This document shows, one piece after another, positions 1-11,766 of a stretch of DNA of 64,000 nt. The stretch is taken from positions 62,001-126,000 of the forward strand of contig CBFFRQ010000054.1 of the NCBI GenBank assembly GCA_965644315.1, written 5' to 3'. The position numbers and the translations under genes are program-made. Every line of letters begins with the position of its first letter. Position 1 is the first letter of the stretch. A model generated the notes under the pieces. That model searched no databases. It saw nothing but the letters and a program-made list of their open reading frames with translations, and was not told where the DNA came from. The DNA is from Caecitellus pseudoparvulus. Lineage: Eukaryota > Bigyra: Bicosoecida.

Positions 1-21
1 GTGGTGGGCTCAGATTCCGCA
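1..21 (-). promoter_or_regulatory. 5' leader of an ankyrin-type gene that starts just left of the window
   Basis: Read on the minus strand, these bases are TGCGGAATCTGAGCCCACCA followed by C. The same 21 bases occur at 15401-15421, immediately before the start codon of the second ankyrin-like gene. By that alignment the start codon of a third family member should lie about 3 bp beyond base 1, on the minus strand. The match is direct; the gene itself is outside the window and is inferred. Confidence 0.7.
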
Positions 22-306
22 GCAGCAGGAGCTGCTTGCTCGCAGCGGCTCGGCGACTGGTCGAAAGCTGCTGTTTCCTGTACCAAAATGCACCACGCAA
101 AGGCATTACTTTCAGGATCGCTTCATCTTGGCTTTACCAAACAGGTTTGGTGTGCCCATCCACATGTCCCGCACATCCACCACCGTCCTGGTGTATCACA
201 ACTTCTTGTGCGAGACACACCCACCCTTGCGAGCCCCGCAAAAAGCAAACTTCGCGTCCAACTTCGGACTTGTACCTTCTGGTGATACTGTCGCACACCC
301 CGCACT

Positions 307-3300
307 ATGTCAGTTGGGCTGCCGGCGCTGCAGCTGCCGCCGGCTCGGCCGGGCGGGCTGCTCCCTGCGCTGCCAGCAAGCCCGGCCGCAGCAGCTGTGA
401 CTCGCCCCCAGGGCACGTTTAGCGGTGCAGCCTCTAAACCTCACATGCGTGGGGCGGACTTTGTCAGCACTGTGCTCGGACAGGCGGCTACAAAAGATAG
501 TCTGGTGGCTAGAGCTCGGGAGGAGTGCGTGGAGCGTTCATTCCTTGCGCCGGCTCATGCGCCCGTTTCACGCACTGGCGTTTCACCTCGCCAGCTCCTG
601 CACCCCCGTCCATCTCGCGAACATGCAGGGGTTTCACGCTGCAGCCAGTGCCCTTGGCAAAGCTTCGCAATCACAGCATTGACGAGGTTCGGGGGCGGCG
701 CCAGCCCATTGAGATTCCGCGGGATGTGGCAGACATGTACGCAGACCTCACGGCTGAGCGAGAGCGGGTGACGGCGTCCATGTGGGAGTTGCTCGTGGCC
801 TACGTAAGGCGAACGCTACCGCCAATACGCCGCTGGTTCGAAGCCGCACTTGCCTTTCACACCTCCCACCCCGCAGCGGCGTCTGGTGAAGGCGCTACCT
901 GAGCGCTTCCACTGGCCAGCTTTCCGCAGTGTGATGGAGCAGCACGCGGACGAGCACATCCTGGACCAGCGCACGTTCACAGCTTGTGTGCAAGACAAGT
1001 ATCGCTTGCCACATGGGTACATTGAGAACGAGGAGAACGAGCTGCTGCGGGCCCGAAAGCTGGCTTGGAAGCTGCAGCTGGAGGAGGTGGAGAGCAAGCT
1101 GCTGGCTTTGTTTCCCATGATGGCACAAGAGGTCGGGAGCCCTCCTTTCTTGCAGCGCTTCCTGGATGTTCGGGACTTCCGGGTGTGCATGTAGTGCGTG
1201 CTTGGCCCTGCCGCGCTCATGCACACACCCTGCCTCACTGCAGCCGCCCGCTTGCCCCAGCTTTCTCAATGAAAAGGAGCAGCCTCTGCACGTCATCATT
1301 GCCCGGGGCGCTCGCATCTATGGCTTTAAACCCCCGGGCCGCAAGGGCGAGCATGTCGTGTCATTGCGGCACTTCATGCGCATTTTGACCCTGCCCGTGT
1401 TCCGGAACCAAGCTCGGCGCGACCTTGCAGTCAGCATCGTCAAAGCAGCTCAGGCAGGAACAGTGCCCTTCAGTGACGTTGCCCCGCTGCACTTCTCCGA
1501 GAGTGGCGTCGCCATGCTGCTCAAGGCGTCCCGGTTGTCCACACTCTTGCTGCCGAACAAGGTCGCCAGCAGCCTGTACTGCAAGGTGAGCAATTTGGAG
1601 GCCATGTACGCTCCAGCGCTTCGCGCGAAGCTGCTTCGCCGCAAGGAGAAGCTGGGCAAGCTGCGGAGTGCAGACCTCTTCTTCCTTCGGCGAAGAGGCC
1701 GACCCCTATTCCAGCACTGGGCCAGCCTGTACCAGAGACGCAAGCGTCTCGCTACGTTGCTCGGCAATATGGAGCGCATGGTGGTGCACAGCTGGGGAAG
1801 GCTCAGCATGCGGCAGTGGCGGGACTTTCTCCTGCAGACGCAGGAGGCTGTTCGGGTGCAGGCACTGTTCCGTGGCTACCGCATCCGCATGGCGTTCTAC
1901 AGAGCCAGCCAGGCACGGTTCATCGCGCAGCACATCAGCAAGGCCCGCCACTGGCAGATCAAAGCCAAGTACGAGTTGCAGAAGGCGGTGGAAGAGGAGC
2001 TGTCGGCGATTGTCATCCAGGCGCTTGTCAGGGGCGTCGTGCAGCGCCGGCGGCTGCTGCACAAGCTCCTCAACCGGGCTGACCCAGGCACCTTTGCATG
2101 GCGGATGAAGCTCCGACGGGACGGTACTTATCAGCGCCATGACTCGGCCACCGTCATTCAATGTGCGTTTCGGCAGTTCCGAGCGCGAGGCATTGCAGAT
2201 CGTCTGTGGGCTGCACGGTACGAGGCCGAGCAGGCGCGGGAGGCTGACAAGGCAGCCATGGCGGAGAAGCAACGCAGGGATCGGAAAGCCATTCAAGTTG
2301 TGGAGCGCATGGTGGCGCAGCGCCTGGAGCAGCGCATGGCGGAGCTGACCGCCCAAGCGCAGGCGCGGGAGACAGCGGCGCAGGTGTCCACGCTGCAGTC
2401 CAAGCGGCAGTATGCGGCAAAGAAGCGGCGCATGGAGGAAGCCGCCGCAGAGGTGCGGAAACAACACACTCAGCGCATGCTTGAGTTCAACGCCGAGTGG
2501 GACGAGCGCCATGCCAAGGCGGTGCAAGAGACGAAGGAGGAGTGGGAGGGCCTTGTCCTGCACAAACGCCCCGGCGACGACGAGCAGGACCGCCAACGCT
2601 CGTATGACATTGCTCGTGGAGAGTACATGCAGATCGCCAAGCGCCTGGCTGCTGTGCACCACAACGCCGTGGACCTGAATGTTGTGGAGGCCAAGACGGA
2701 GTTCATCGAGGGCAAGGTGGCCGAAGCAGCCGCCGCGACTGTAGCCAAGCGCAAGGCCGCCCGAACTCGCTTGGCGGCAGAGCTGAAGCGCGAGCTGGCG
2801 TCGTTTCGCACGGAACGTGACCAGGCACGCAGCATGGGGAACGAGGTCGCTGCCAGCAAGATCTGTGCCTTCATCTTGCAGTGCCGCCAGCGAGCTGCCA
2901 TGCGGGCCATTCTGAAGGAAGACTGGGAAAAGGGCTACGACCTGCATCGAGGTGCAGTTTTCTACGTCAACAGGCGTACTGGCACTGTCAAGTACAAGAA
3001 GCCGGTGTTCCTGGGCCCCACAGATGTCGCCATCGTGGACAGGTGGACAGTGCAGCACAGCGAGCAGGGGGGGCTCACCTTCTTCTTCAACCCCCGCACG
3101 CATGCGCTGTCGTGGACCCAGCCCAAGTTCACCATGCTGTGTCCTCGCTGCCAGGCAGACTTTGTGCAGTTTACGTGCGAGGAGGGGTGTGGAGACATGT
3201 GCTCCGCCTGCTGGACGGCAGCGCACCCGAGCCACAAAGAGCACCTGGCCATTCACTCGTGGGCAGCCAAAGATGGCGGCAGGCCCATCCACTTCCTCGC

Positions 3301-4027
3301 CTCATGGGATGCTAACAGGATGTATGCGGCGGCCGAGCTTGGGGACGACGCCTTTCATGGACGCCCCAGCGTCGGGGACATCGATCGCTTCTCCCGCCGC
3401 GAGCGCCTGGCAGCCGCCGCAGACTCTGCCATCCAAGAAGCCGCTTCAGCAGCAAGTGGCACTGCCCAAAGGGATGCAGGAGGAACAGAACAGGAGGATG
3501 ACGGTGACCCGCCTGACGGCACAGATGTCGCAGGAGGGAGGCAACCAGCTGTCGCTTTTGCGACTGCTGCAGCGCTGGAGCGTGTACATGTGCTGGAGCA
3601 GCACCCTGCTGGCGTTGGGGAGGACGGTACAGGTGAGGTTTACCAAGACGGGGGAGTAGGTGGCACATGGGCGGAGTCTAGTGCTGAGGGCAAGGCAGGT
3701 GATGGCGGGGAGGATTTGCAAGACGCTGGAGGTCATGGTCTGTTGGAGTGCCTTCGAGGCTTCTCAAGCACCAGAGCTTGAGTATGGCGCAGTTGAGGAC
3801 GCGGCAGCAGTCCATGGTTCAAAAGAAGCCTATGCTACATTTGATGGGTTCCATGAACCTGCTGCTGCTGGGGGCGCGGCGGCAGCGCAAGGAGGTGACT
3901 CGGCAGAGCAAGGGGAAGACTGGGCCGGGTACGATGAATACGGTGGGTACTATGATGAAGAGGGTGGGTACGTTGATGGTGAAGGCGGGTATACCGACGT
4001 CAACGGCGTCTACCATCCGCCCGAGTG
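307..4027 (+). CDS. IQ-motif, WW-like and B-box zinc-finger coiled-coil protein
   Basis: Multi-exon gene of roughly 1,090 residues. Exons by phase: 307-524, 629-803, 877-1184 (donor could also be after 1190), 1261 to about 3697 or 3731, and a last exon from about 3775 to 4027. The protein has three IQ motifs (about nt 1850-1910, 2005-2060, 2150-2210) that would bind calmodulin or light chains, then a long charged coiled coil. Two WW-like strands follow (nt 2945-3130), then a B-box-like Cys/His cluster starting CPRCQADF (nt 3140-3265), and an acidic tail ending in Tyr/Gly-rich DEYGGYYDEEGGY. The order IQ, coiled coil, WW, B-box suggests a cytoskeletal or ciliary scaffold, but I do not recognise a named family. 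The start at 307 is the first in-frame ATG; 445 is an alternative. The donor of the last intron is uncertain. Confidence 0.72.
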
Positions 4028-4351
4028 ATGTGCAGCAAGGGCAATGCACAGAACGCCCGCAGCGCGTTTGTTTTCCGCACGGTCGCCTGGCCCCCCCCTC
4101 CTCAACCCCAGACTTGCAGCACACCACAGACACAAGAGCTGAGTAAATCAACTCAGCCACACCCTTCTTACCCTTTCACGCAGCTCATGCCACCCAGATC
4201 ACTTCTCAGCCCAGTGCAAGGTGACTGCACAGGTCGATTCCAGTGCAGCGGTGTCGTGCGGAATTCGCATCACACCCCCAGCCTCCGCAAGCCATTTCGG
4301 CTTGCTCCGAGCGCATTTCGCGACAATCACGACTGTTTCCACCCTTTCATC
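4028..4351. other. intergenic, ABC gene promoter region
   Basis: No coding sequence is supported. It carries the 3' end of the IQ gene and the upstream region of the ABC transporter, including a TGCGGAATTCGC box 84 bp before its start codon. No TATA box is evident. Confidence 0.5.
4257..4268 (+). promoter_or_regulatory. TGCGGAATTCGC box upstream of ABC transporter
   Basis: Variant of the recurrent GCGGAANTTG element, in the 5' region of the ABCB gene (ATG at 4352). One mismatch from the core, so weaker than the intronic copies. Confidence 0.35.
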
Positions 4352-7300
4352 ATGCAAGACGTCAAAGACACCCACGAAGATGTGGAGGCAGCCCCGCAAG
4401 CCACGGATTCCGAGAAGGTGACCGCAGACCAAGCACCTGCCGATGCAGGCAGCGAGGACGGCGACAAGGCCAAGGAGCAACCCAAGCCCAAGGTGCCCTT
4501 CTGTGCCCTGTACCGCTATGCTACGACTTCTGACATGGTGCAAGTTGGCATTGGGTTCCTCGGCTCGGGCCTCATGGGCGCCATCATGCCTGCATTTGCC
4601 GTCGGTGCGTGTTTCGCGAGCCAGCCCATTTCGCAACCCCTGCTCGCACGCCCTGCCCCTGCTGATGAGTGCTCAGTGTTTGGAGACGTCCTGGACGAAC
4701 TGGCCACGGCAGAGAATGTTGCAGAGGCAGTCGTCCTGCCCGTCATCCTGTACGCCTGCGTGGCAGTGGCATCGTGGCTGTTCAGCGGCGTGAGTGTCGC
4801 ACCATTCCACCGCACGGAAATCCGCGCCTGTGCACTCCATCGCCTGCCCCGCTCCACCCGCAGCTTGGACATGCTTTGCTTGGTGCAACTGCCGAAACCA
4901 TGACGGCGCGCATCCGAAAAGAGTACTTCAGGGTGAGGCTCGCCTGTCGCTCAGCCCCGCTGGCGAACTCCGCAGCCCCTGCACCTGCCTGCCCCACAGG
5001 CGCTGCTCCGCAACGACATGAAGTTCCACGACCTCGAAGATGCAGGTGGGCAGGTGGCTGCCCGCCTGGGCGCGGACTGTGACCTGATCAAGGACGGCCT
5101 CGGCATCAAGCTGTCCGAGACGGTGAACGCCGTCGTCACGTTCTTCGTCGGCATCACGCTGGCCTTCGCCATCCGCCCAGACGCCTGGAAGCTGGCCTTG
5201 GTCATTCTGGCGTGCATGCCGTTCATGGTGGTGGCCATGGGCGCCATGGGGCACATGATGAAGGCCCGTGCGAAGAAGACGTCTGACTTGTCCGCTGCCG
5301 CCGCCAGCGTCGCCACCGAGGCGCTACGCAACATCCGCATCGTCATGTCCTACGGCGGGTACGACGTGGAGGTGCAGAAGTACCAGGACAAGCTGGAACA
5401 TGCGCGGGATGTGGGGACGCAGTCCGGCTGCCTGCAGGGTCTCACGGTGGGCGTCATGATCTTCTCCATGTACACGACCTACGCCATCGGGCTGTACTAC
5501 GGCGGGCAGCTGATCATCGAGGCACGGGAGGCACACCCCGAGTGCATCGCGGACCCCACTGGTGCGAACTGCTTTTCGGGGGGCGACGTCCTCACCGTGT
5601 TCTTTTCCATGATCATCGGCGGCATGGCCATTGCACGCATCTCCCCTGGCATCATCGCGCTCGCCAGTGCGCGGGCGGCCGCCCACACACTGTTCGAGAC
5701 CATCGACGCAGAGACACCCCTGACGGCCTTGCCGGATGAGGCGGCGCCCGACATGGGCAAGACTCTGCCCGAGGTCAACGGCGGCATGCAGCTCAAGGGA
5801 GTGAGCTTCGCATACCCCTCCCGCCCAGAGCAACAGGTGCTCACAGACATCAACATCGACATTCCTCCTGGCAAGACCGTCGCTCTGGTGGGACCGTCTG
5901 GCTCTGGCAAGAGCACCGTCGCACAGCTGGTGCAGCGGCTGTACGACCCCAGTGAAGGCACCGTCACCTTTGACGGCGTGGATGTGAAGGAGTTGAACGT
6001 GGACTGGCTGCGGCAGCAGCAGGGCGTCGTGTCCCAGCAGCCCGTGCTGTTCGCCGCCAGCATTAAAGAGAACATCCTCGCAGCCGTGCCCCTGGACGCT
6101 CGCGACCGGTACGGTGACGCGGAGGTGCGGGAGGCTGCGAAGGTGGCCCTGGCGCACGGCTTCATCACTGAGTTGAAGGACGGCTACAAGACGGACGTGG
6201 GCACGTCTGGCGGCCTGCTCAGCGGCGGGCAGAAGCAGCGCGTGTCCATCGCACGGGCCATCATCCACCCCCGCCCCATGCAGATCTGGGACGAGGCGAC
6301 GTCCGCCCTGGACAGTGCCAACGAGGCCGCCGTGCAGGCGGCCCTGGACAACCTGTCCCAGGCGGACGGCATGGGCAAGCCCAGCACGCTGGTCATCGCA
6401 CACCGCCTGTCCACCATTCGCAACGCTGACATCATTTACGTCATGCAGGAGGGGCGCGTGGTGGAGTCTGGCACGCACGACGTGCTGGTGGCCGACCCCA
6501 ACTCCCTCTACCACAAACTGTGGAGCATGCAGGAACTCATGGGGGAGGGCGAGTCCAAGCCCGTGGACGGCGCTGCCGCCTCTGACGATGCCCCCGCTGA
6601 CTTGCCGCAGGTGCGCCTGGCGTCAGCTGGCAGCACTGCGTCAGCGGTGGCCATGCCGGCAGCGAGTGTGCCTGGTGCGCCGGCAGGCGACGCCAAGGCC
6701 CAGGAGGCCTTGCAGGAGCTGGTGGCAGTGGACGAGAACGCGAAGGACGCCGACAAGAAGCTGGAAGCGTGGAAGATGACACTGCCAGAGGTGCCGCTGT
6801 CCCGCGTGTGGCAGTACACGGCGCCGGAGGGTGGCTCGGTCCTGGCGGGTTTCCTCTTCGCCGTGGTGGCCGGCAGCATCACCCCGCTATTCGCGCTGGT
6901 GTTCACAGAAGTCCTCGCGGTGTTCTACAACCCCGACAGCTCCGAGCTGGAGGCTGACACGCTGTTCTACATGGGCATGTTCTTCGCCGTGGCTGGTGCC
7001 GGGCTCATCTCCCACTCCAGCACCATTTCCCTACTCACCTACGCCGGCGGACACATGACCACGCGTCTGCAGATGGACGCCTACCGCAGCATGCTGAAGC
7101 AGGATGTGGGTTTCTTCGACCTGCCCCAGCACTCGGCAGGGCGCCTCGTTGGGCGTTTGTCGAAAGATGCGCAGAGCGTGCGGGCCATCACGGGCGTGAA
7201 CATGTCCATGACGCTGCAGCAAGTGTCCACAATTAGCGTGGGGGTGGTCATTGCATTCTTGGCTTCCTGGCGTGTTGCGCTGGTGGTGCTAGCCATCATG

Positions 7301-8704
7301 CCGCTGCTGGGGCTGGCTGCCAAGTTGAACTTCAAGTACCGCTCCGGCTTCGCCAAGGCCAACGTGGAGGAGAACAAGGAAATGGCGCACCTGACGACAG
7401 AAGCCATCATCAACATCCGCACTGTGCAGAGCCTTGGGCTGGAGCGCGCCCTTCTGCGCCAGTTCGCAGCGTCACAGGACCCCGTGAACGCGCAGGCCGT
7501 CTCGTCAGCGTACTTTGTCGGGGTGGTGTCTGGCTTCAGCATGTTCGTCATGCTGGGCTCCTACGCCCTGGTGTTCTACCTGGGCGGCCAGTGGATCTCC
7601 GACGGCGTGCTGACCTTCCCCGACCTCGTGCAGGCCATGATGGTGCTCATTTTCGCGGCGCAGGGCCTGGGGCACATGTCCGCGTACACGGTGGACGCCG
7701 GCACGGCAGAGGCCGCCAAGCGGTCCATGTTCCAGCTCATCGACATGCAGAGCACCATCGACCCCACGGACACGAGCCGCAAGGTGCCGCCGCACCTGGC
7801 GCAGACTGAAAGCGGGCACTCCCTAACCCTCACCAACGTCAGCTTCAACTACCCCTCCCGCCCAGACCAGCCCGTGCTGAGAAACGCCTCCCTCACCATC
7901 CCCGCAGGCAAGACCGTCGCTCTGGTGGGCGAGTCTGGCTCTGGCAAGAGCACCGTCGTGCAGTTGTTCCAGCGCTTCTACGATGTGGACGCAGGCACTG
8001 TCAGCATCGACGGCGTGGATGTGAAGGAGCTGCCCGTTGCCTGGCTGCGTTCCTGCTTCGGTTGGGTGCCGCAGGAGCCGCGACTGTTCGCCGACTCGGT
8101 CGCGTACAATGTCGGCTACGGCATGCTGCCGGACAAGCTGGCCCCCGACGCCGGTGTGCCGCTGGAGGCCCAGGAGAAGGCGGCCAAGGCGGGCGGTGGG
8201 CCCGTGCAGGTGCCGGACACGTTCACGCTGCCGGCCGCCATTCCTTCGGCCGCCAGCACCGCAAATGCCGCCGAGTTCATCGAGCGCCTGTCGTTCAAGT
8301 ACGCCACACATGTGGGGCCAGATGGCGGGCAGTTGTCGGGTGGGCAGCGGCAGCGCGTGGCCCTGGCGCGGTGTCTGGTGCGGGAGCCCGGTATCATGCT
8401 GCTGGACGAGGCCACGTCTGCGCTGGACTCCGAGTCAGAGAAGATCGTGCAGGCCAGCATCGACGCTGTGCTGGCGGAGGCCGCTGGCAAGCGCACCACC
8501 ATCGTCATCGCGCACCGCCTCAGCACCATCCGCAAGGCAGATGTCGTGGTGGTGCTGCAGCGCGGTAAGGTGGTGGAGACGGGGACCCACGACGGCCTCA
8601 TCGCAGCGGGAGGTGTGTACGCGAACATGGTCGCGGCGCAGTCTGGCATCACGGTGGAAGAGGTCATGGCCGCAGGAGCAGCACGCGGCTCACCCAGTGA
8701 GTGA
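4352..8704 (+). CDS. full-size ABCB-type ABC transporter
   Basis: Four exons (4352-4604, 4677-4789, 4864-4932, 5000-8704) join in phase to 1,379 residues, normal for a P-glycoprotein-like exporter: TMD1-NBD1-TMD2-NBD2. Exon 3 restores the conserved pre-TM stretch ending TARIRKEYFR, joined to ALLRNDMKFHD. NBD1 has Walker A GPSGSGKST (about 443), signature LSGGQKQRV (about 552) and Walker B IWDEATSALD. NBD2 has Walker A GESGSGKST (about 1122), signature LSGGQRQRV (about 1258), Walker B MLLDEATSALD and H-loop IAHRLST. Both sites look catalytic. NBD1 has Trp in the Walker B position usually held by Leu (IWDEA). A lipid or drug exporter at the plasma membrane or an organelle is likely; the substrate cannot be told. 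Intron 1 (4605-4676) is 72 nt, stop-free and in frame. Start chosen as the first ATG before the acidic N-terminus. Confidence 0.95.
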
Positions 8705-8937
8705 GCCAACAGCGCTGCCTTTTCCAATGCATGGCACAACCACCAGCGGTCGACAAATCCCGCAGTCAATGCTGGGCATTCCCATTCAACTTCAGTGCCT
8801 TTTCTTGTGCGCGGGTGAGCTGTGCCAGGTGTTGCGCACTTGGCTGTTGCTGCCAGCAGCCTTCCTGCGCAGCGAAACTCTGGCCCGCAGCCAGCGCAGC
8901 TGGTGGCGCATTTGCCCAACACCGAGGGCTAGCAAGC

Positions 8938-11515
8938 ATGGGCTGGGCGTCGTGGGCAGCGGCCCTGGTCACAGCCTGTGTCGTGCTTCCGCTGTACATT
9001 GCTACGCTGTTTCCTTCCATTCCAGTGCGTGGCCGCCTGCGGAATTTGAGGCGGCGCCGCATGACAACGCACGACTGCACCTGCGCAGGGCGGCGACAGC
9101 GGTGAACTCGTCGCAGAAGCATGTCACCTGGGAGTGGCACACCCCCCTGGCTATCCAGCGCTCATCCTCCTGTATCATGCGTGGATCCAGGTCACCTCCT
9201 GGGTGCCAGCACCTGTCGCCTGGCGCACCAACTTGCTGGGAGCACTGCTGGGCACCTTGGCCTCCGCATGCACAGCCGGCGCCACAGCAGGAGTACTAGA
9301 GCTACTGGCATGCTCAACCAGCAGGCTTCGCTTTCTTGCCCGGGACCCTGCCGTGACGTGTTTGGGCGGCATCTGCGCCGGGGTGCGTGAGGTTGCCTGT
9401 CGGGGGCTACACCGCGCATACCACACGATTCCAAGCCCCACCTCGCAGGTCTGTTTCGGGCTGTCCCCCCTGGCATGGCTGTACGCCGTTGGATCTGAAG
9501 TATTTGCGCTCAACAACGCCTTCGCCGCCGGCCTCATCTCGCTGGGCGTCTGGGCGGCAGCGGCGCGGGACGACAACCAGGCGTGGTACCGCCTGCTGGT
9601 GGGGGCGCTGCTGGCAGGGCTGGGGCTGTGCAACCAGCACACACTGGTGCTCTTCGCTCTGCCTCTGGTCTGTTTCTTCTTCGTCTTTCACAGGGGCACC
9701 GTGTTTGCGTCACCGCAGGCGTTCCTCGGCCTGGCAGCGGCGTTTTTCACCAGCCTTCTGCCGTATGCGTACCTCGCCCTGGCCCACAGCCAGTGGCAGC
9801 GGGCCGGTTCCTGGGGCTACACAGGCACCCTGGCCGGTCTGTTGCACCACATGGCTCGCAAAGATTACGGCACCTTTCAGCTGTACAGCGGCGACAGCAG
9901 CGATAGCATGGGTCCAGTGCACCGCACGCTCGCATACCTCTCCAGCACCGCCACGCAGCAGCTGCCGCGTGGGGCGTGGGGAGCTCTGCTTGTTGGTTTG
10001 CTCGTTTGCCTGGCTGTCGCCGTGGAGTGGGGCGTGCAAGCCTTGCCCTGTCGCCGCCCTGGCAGCCCAGCAGGCGGCAAGGGCCGCATTCCCAAGGTGG
10101 CACCTGCTCCGTCAAGCCTGCGGTCAGCGGCGGCCTCCATGCTGCTGCTGCCGCTGCTGTGGGTGGTGTACTTGTCCGTGTTTCATTCTTTGGCCAACCT
10201 GCCTCTCACAAACGATCTCTTCTTTGCCATCCACGGCCGGTTCTGGATGCAGCCTGGCATCATCGCAGCCTGCTTCACCGGCCTGGGTCTGGCTGCCCTG
10301 ACGTCCTTGGGACAGCGGGTGGTTGGACGAGGGGGCTCCAGGCATGCAGTGACTGCTCTCGCTGCGGCTGTTCTGGTGGCTGGCGTTGTCAGCCACACCC
10401 ACCGCGTGTGGCCAGTTGTAGACAACAGCTCAAATCGAGTCATTGAGCGGTACGGCCGAGCACTGCTGGAGCCACTCCCGCCCAACGCGACCCTCATCAC
10501 GGCCTACGACATGCAGTGGACTGCAGTGCGGTATCTTACAGTTTGTGAAGGCGTGCGACCAGACGTCACCGTGCTGAACGCGCCCATGATGACGTTTGCA
10601 TGGTTTCGCCACCAAACGCACCTGCACACCGGGCTGACGCTGCCAGGCGCCTACCTTGCCCCGTACGGCTCTGCATCTCACATTCACGGCCCTGCCTTTT
10701 CGTTCGGTGAGCTGTTGCAAGCCAATCTCCTGGAGGAGGGTGAGACGCCCACAGACGCGCTTGCACGAGTACAGCGCACCACGCACCGCCATGGCCACAT
10801 TCGATCGCTGCCAGCTGAGCACTTTGGCGGCCTGTTCGTCGCGGGGGAGGTCGTGCAGAATGTGCGAGCCGAGTATGAAGGGGACATCTCCTGGATTCCT
10901 GCGGGTCTGGCGTTGCAGGCTGTTCGCAGTTCCGGCAGTGACAAGCTGCTCGCGCTCAGACGCCAAGCCCGCCAGCAGGCAGCTGTGGACGCCAAGCTGC
11001 AGCTGCCCGACACCTTGCTGCCTCCCTACGACCCGTCCACCTGGGAGCATGCCGTGCGCATGGACCGACACCGCGTGCTTGCGGAACTGGGCACAGATGC
11101 CGTGGCAGAGGCGCTGCCTGCGAACGAGAGCGACGCGTTCCGCGACCTGAGCGTCCTCCTCCTGGGACTAGGCTGGCTCGAGAGGGTTGTGGCGAACAGT
11201 AAGGCAGTCGGAGAGCCTGTGCAAGCACATCACTTGAAAAACCTCGGCCTGGGTTACTCGCGCCTCGTGCGACAAGGCGCCGACCATGTGCCGGATGCAG
11301 CCGCCCTGGCCGTGCCCCGTCCACACTTGCCGCACCTGACGCCAGAGCAGAATGACGAGCTGTCCTGGGCGGCCTGGAGGTCCGAGGCGGCCATGCGTGT
11401 GCTGTCATCCTGGGGAGAGTTCCTGGCTCACCCTGGGGCGGCAGGGGACTCCGACGTCGCCTCCATCGACCACGTCGTGCGGACCCTGCGAGCTGTGGCG
11501 CAGAGGGGCGCCTAG
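8938..11515 (+). CDS. TMEM260/DUF2723-like membrane O-mannosyltransferase
   Basis: Exons 8938-9024, 9089-9382 and 9449-11515 give 815 residues. Exon 1 supplies the first membrane segment and ends IATLFPSIP; exon 2 opens with GGDSGELVAEACHLG, the acidic catalytic motif of the DUF2723 family, followed by VAHPPGYP. Multiple hydrophobic helices fill the first 400 residues; the C-terminal part is soluble. Known for the family: human TMEM260 is an ER enzyme that O-mannosylates IPT domains of plexins and receptor kinases. A similar role in ER glycosylation is inferred; the acceptor is unknown. Intron 2 (9383-9448) is 66 nt, in frame and stop-free; it is removed here because SPLAWLYAVGSEVFALNN then follows directly in the family order. 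Intron 1 carries the recurrent GCGGAATTTG box 13 nt after the donor. Confidence 0.85.
9038..9049 (+). promoter_or_regulatory. TGCGGAATTTGA box in first intron of TMEM260-like gene
   Basis: Copy of the GCGGAANTTG element inside intron 9025-9088, 13 nt from the 5' splice site and 100 bp after the start codon. Confidence 0.5.
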
Positions 11516-11766
11516 CAGTGACTCGGGCTGTCCACAAGCTGGCGTGGCGCGACATGGCAGCCTGTGGACATTCTGTGGCGAAATACAGCGCTGCACAGAA
11601 GACGCCTTGCGGCACGGGCGGCACGATCAGACTTTCGTGAGGGTTGGGTACGAGCAAAGCACCTCACCCGGCAAACCACACCACAGGCGCGATGCCGTCG
11701 TGAGCCTTTGCCCTGCATGTGTTGAAGCTGGCAGCGAGCCTTGTTGCAGTGCAGGCGTGAGAGGGC

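Noticed and set aside
1706-3292. 528-codon open frame on the minus strand
   Set aside because: Antisense of the IQ/B-box exon; no domain pattern, and the plus strand has clear IQ and zinc-finger motifs. High GC makes long shadow frames common.
3480-3780. Frameshift near the end of the IQ gene
   Set aside because: GT donors at about 3698 or 3732 with the CCAG acceptor before 3775 restore the Tyr/Gly-rich tail in phase, so an intron explains it.
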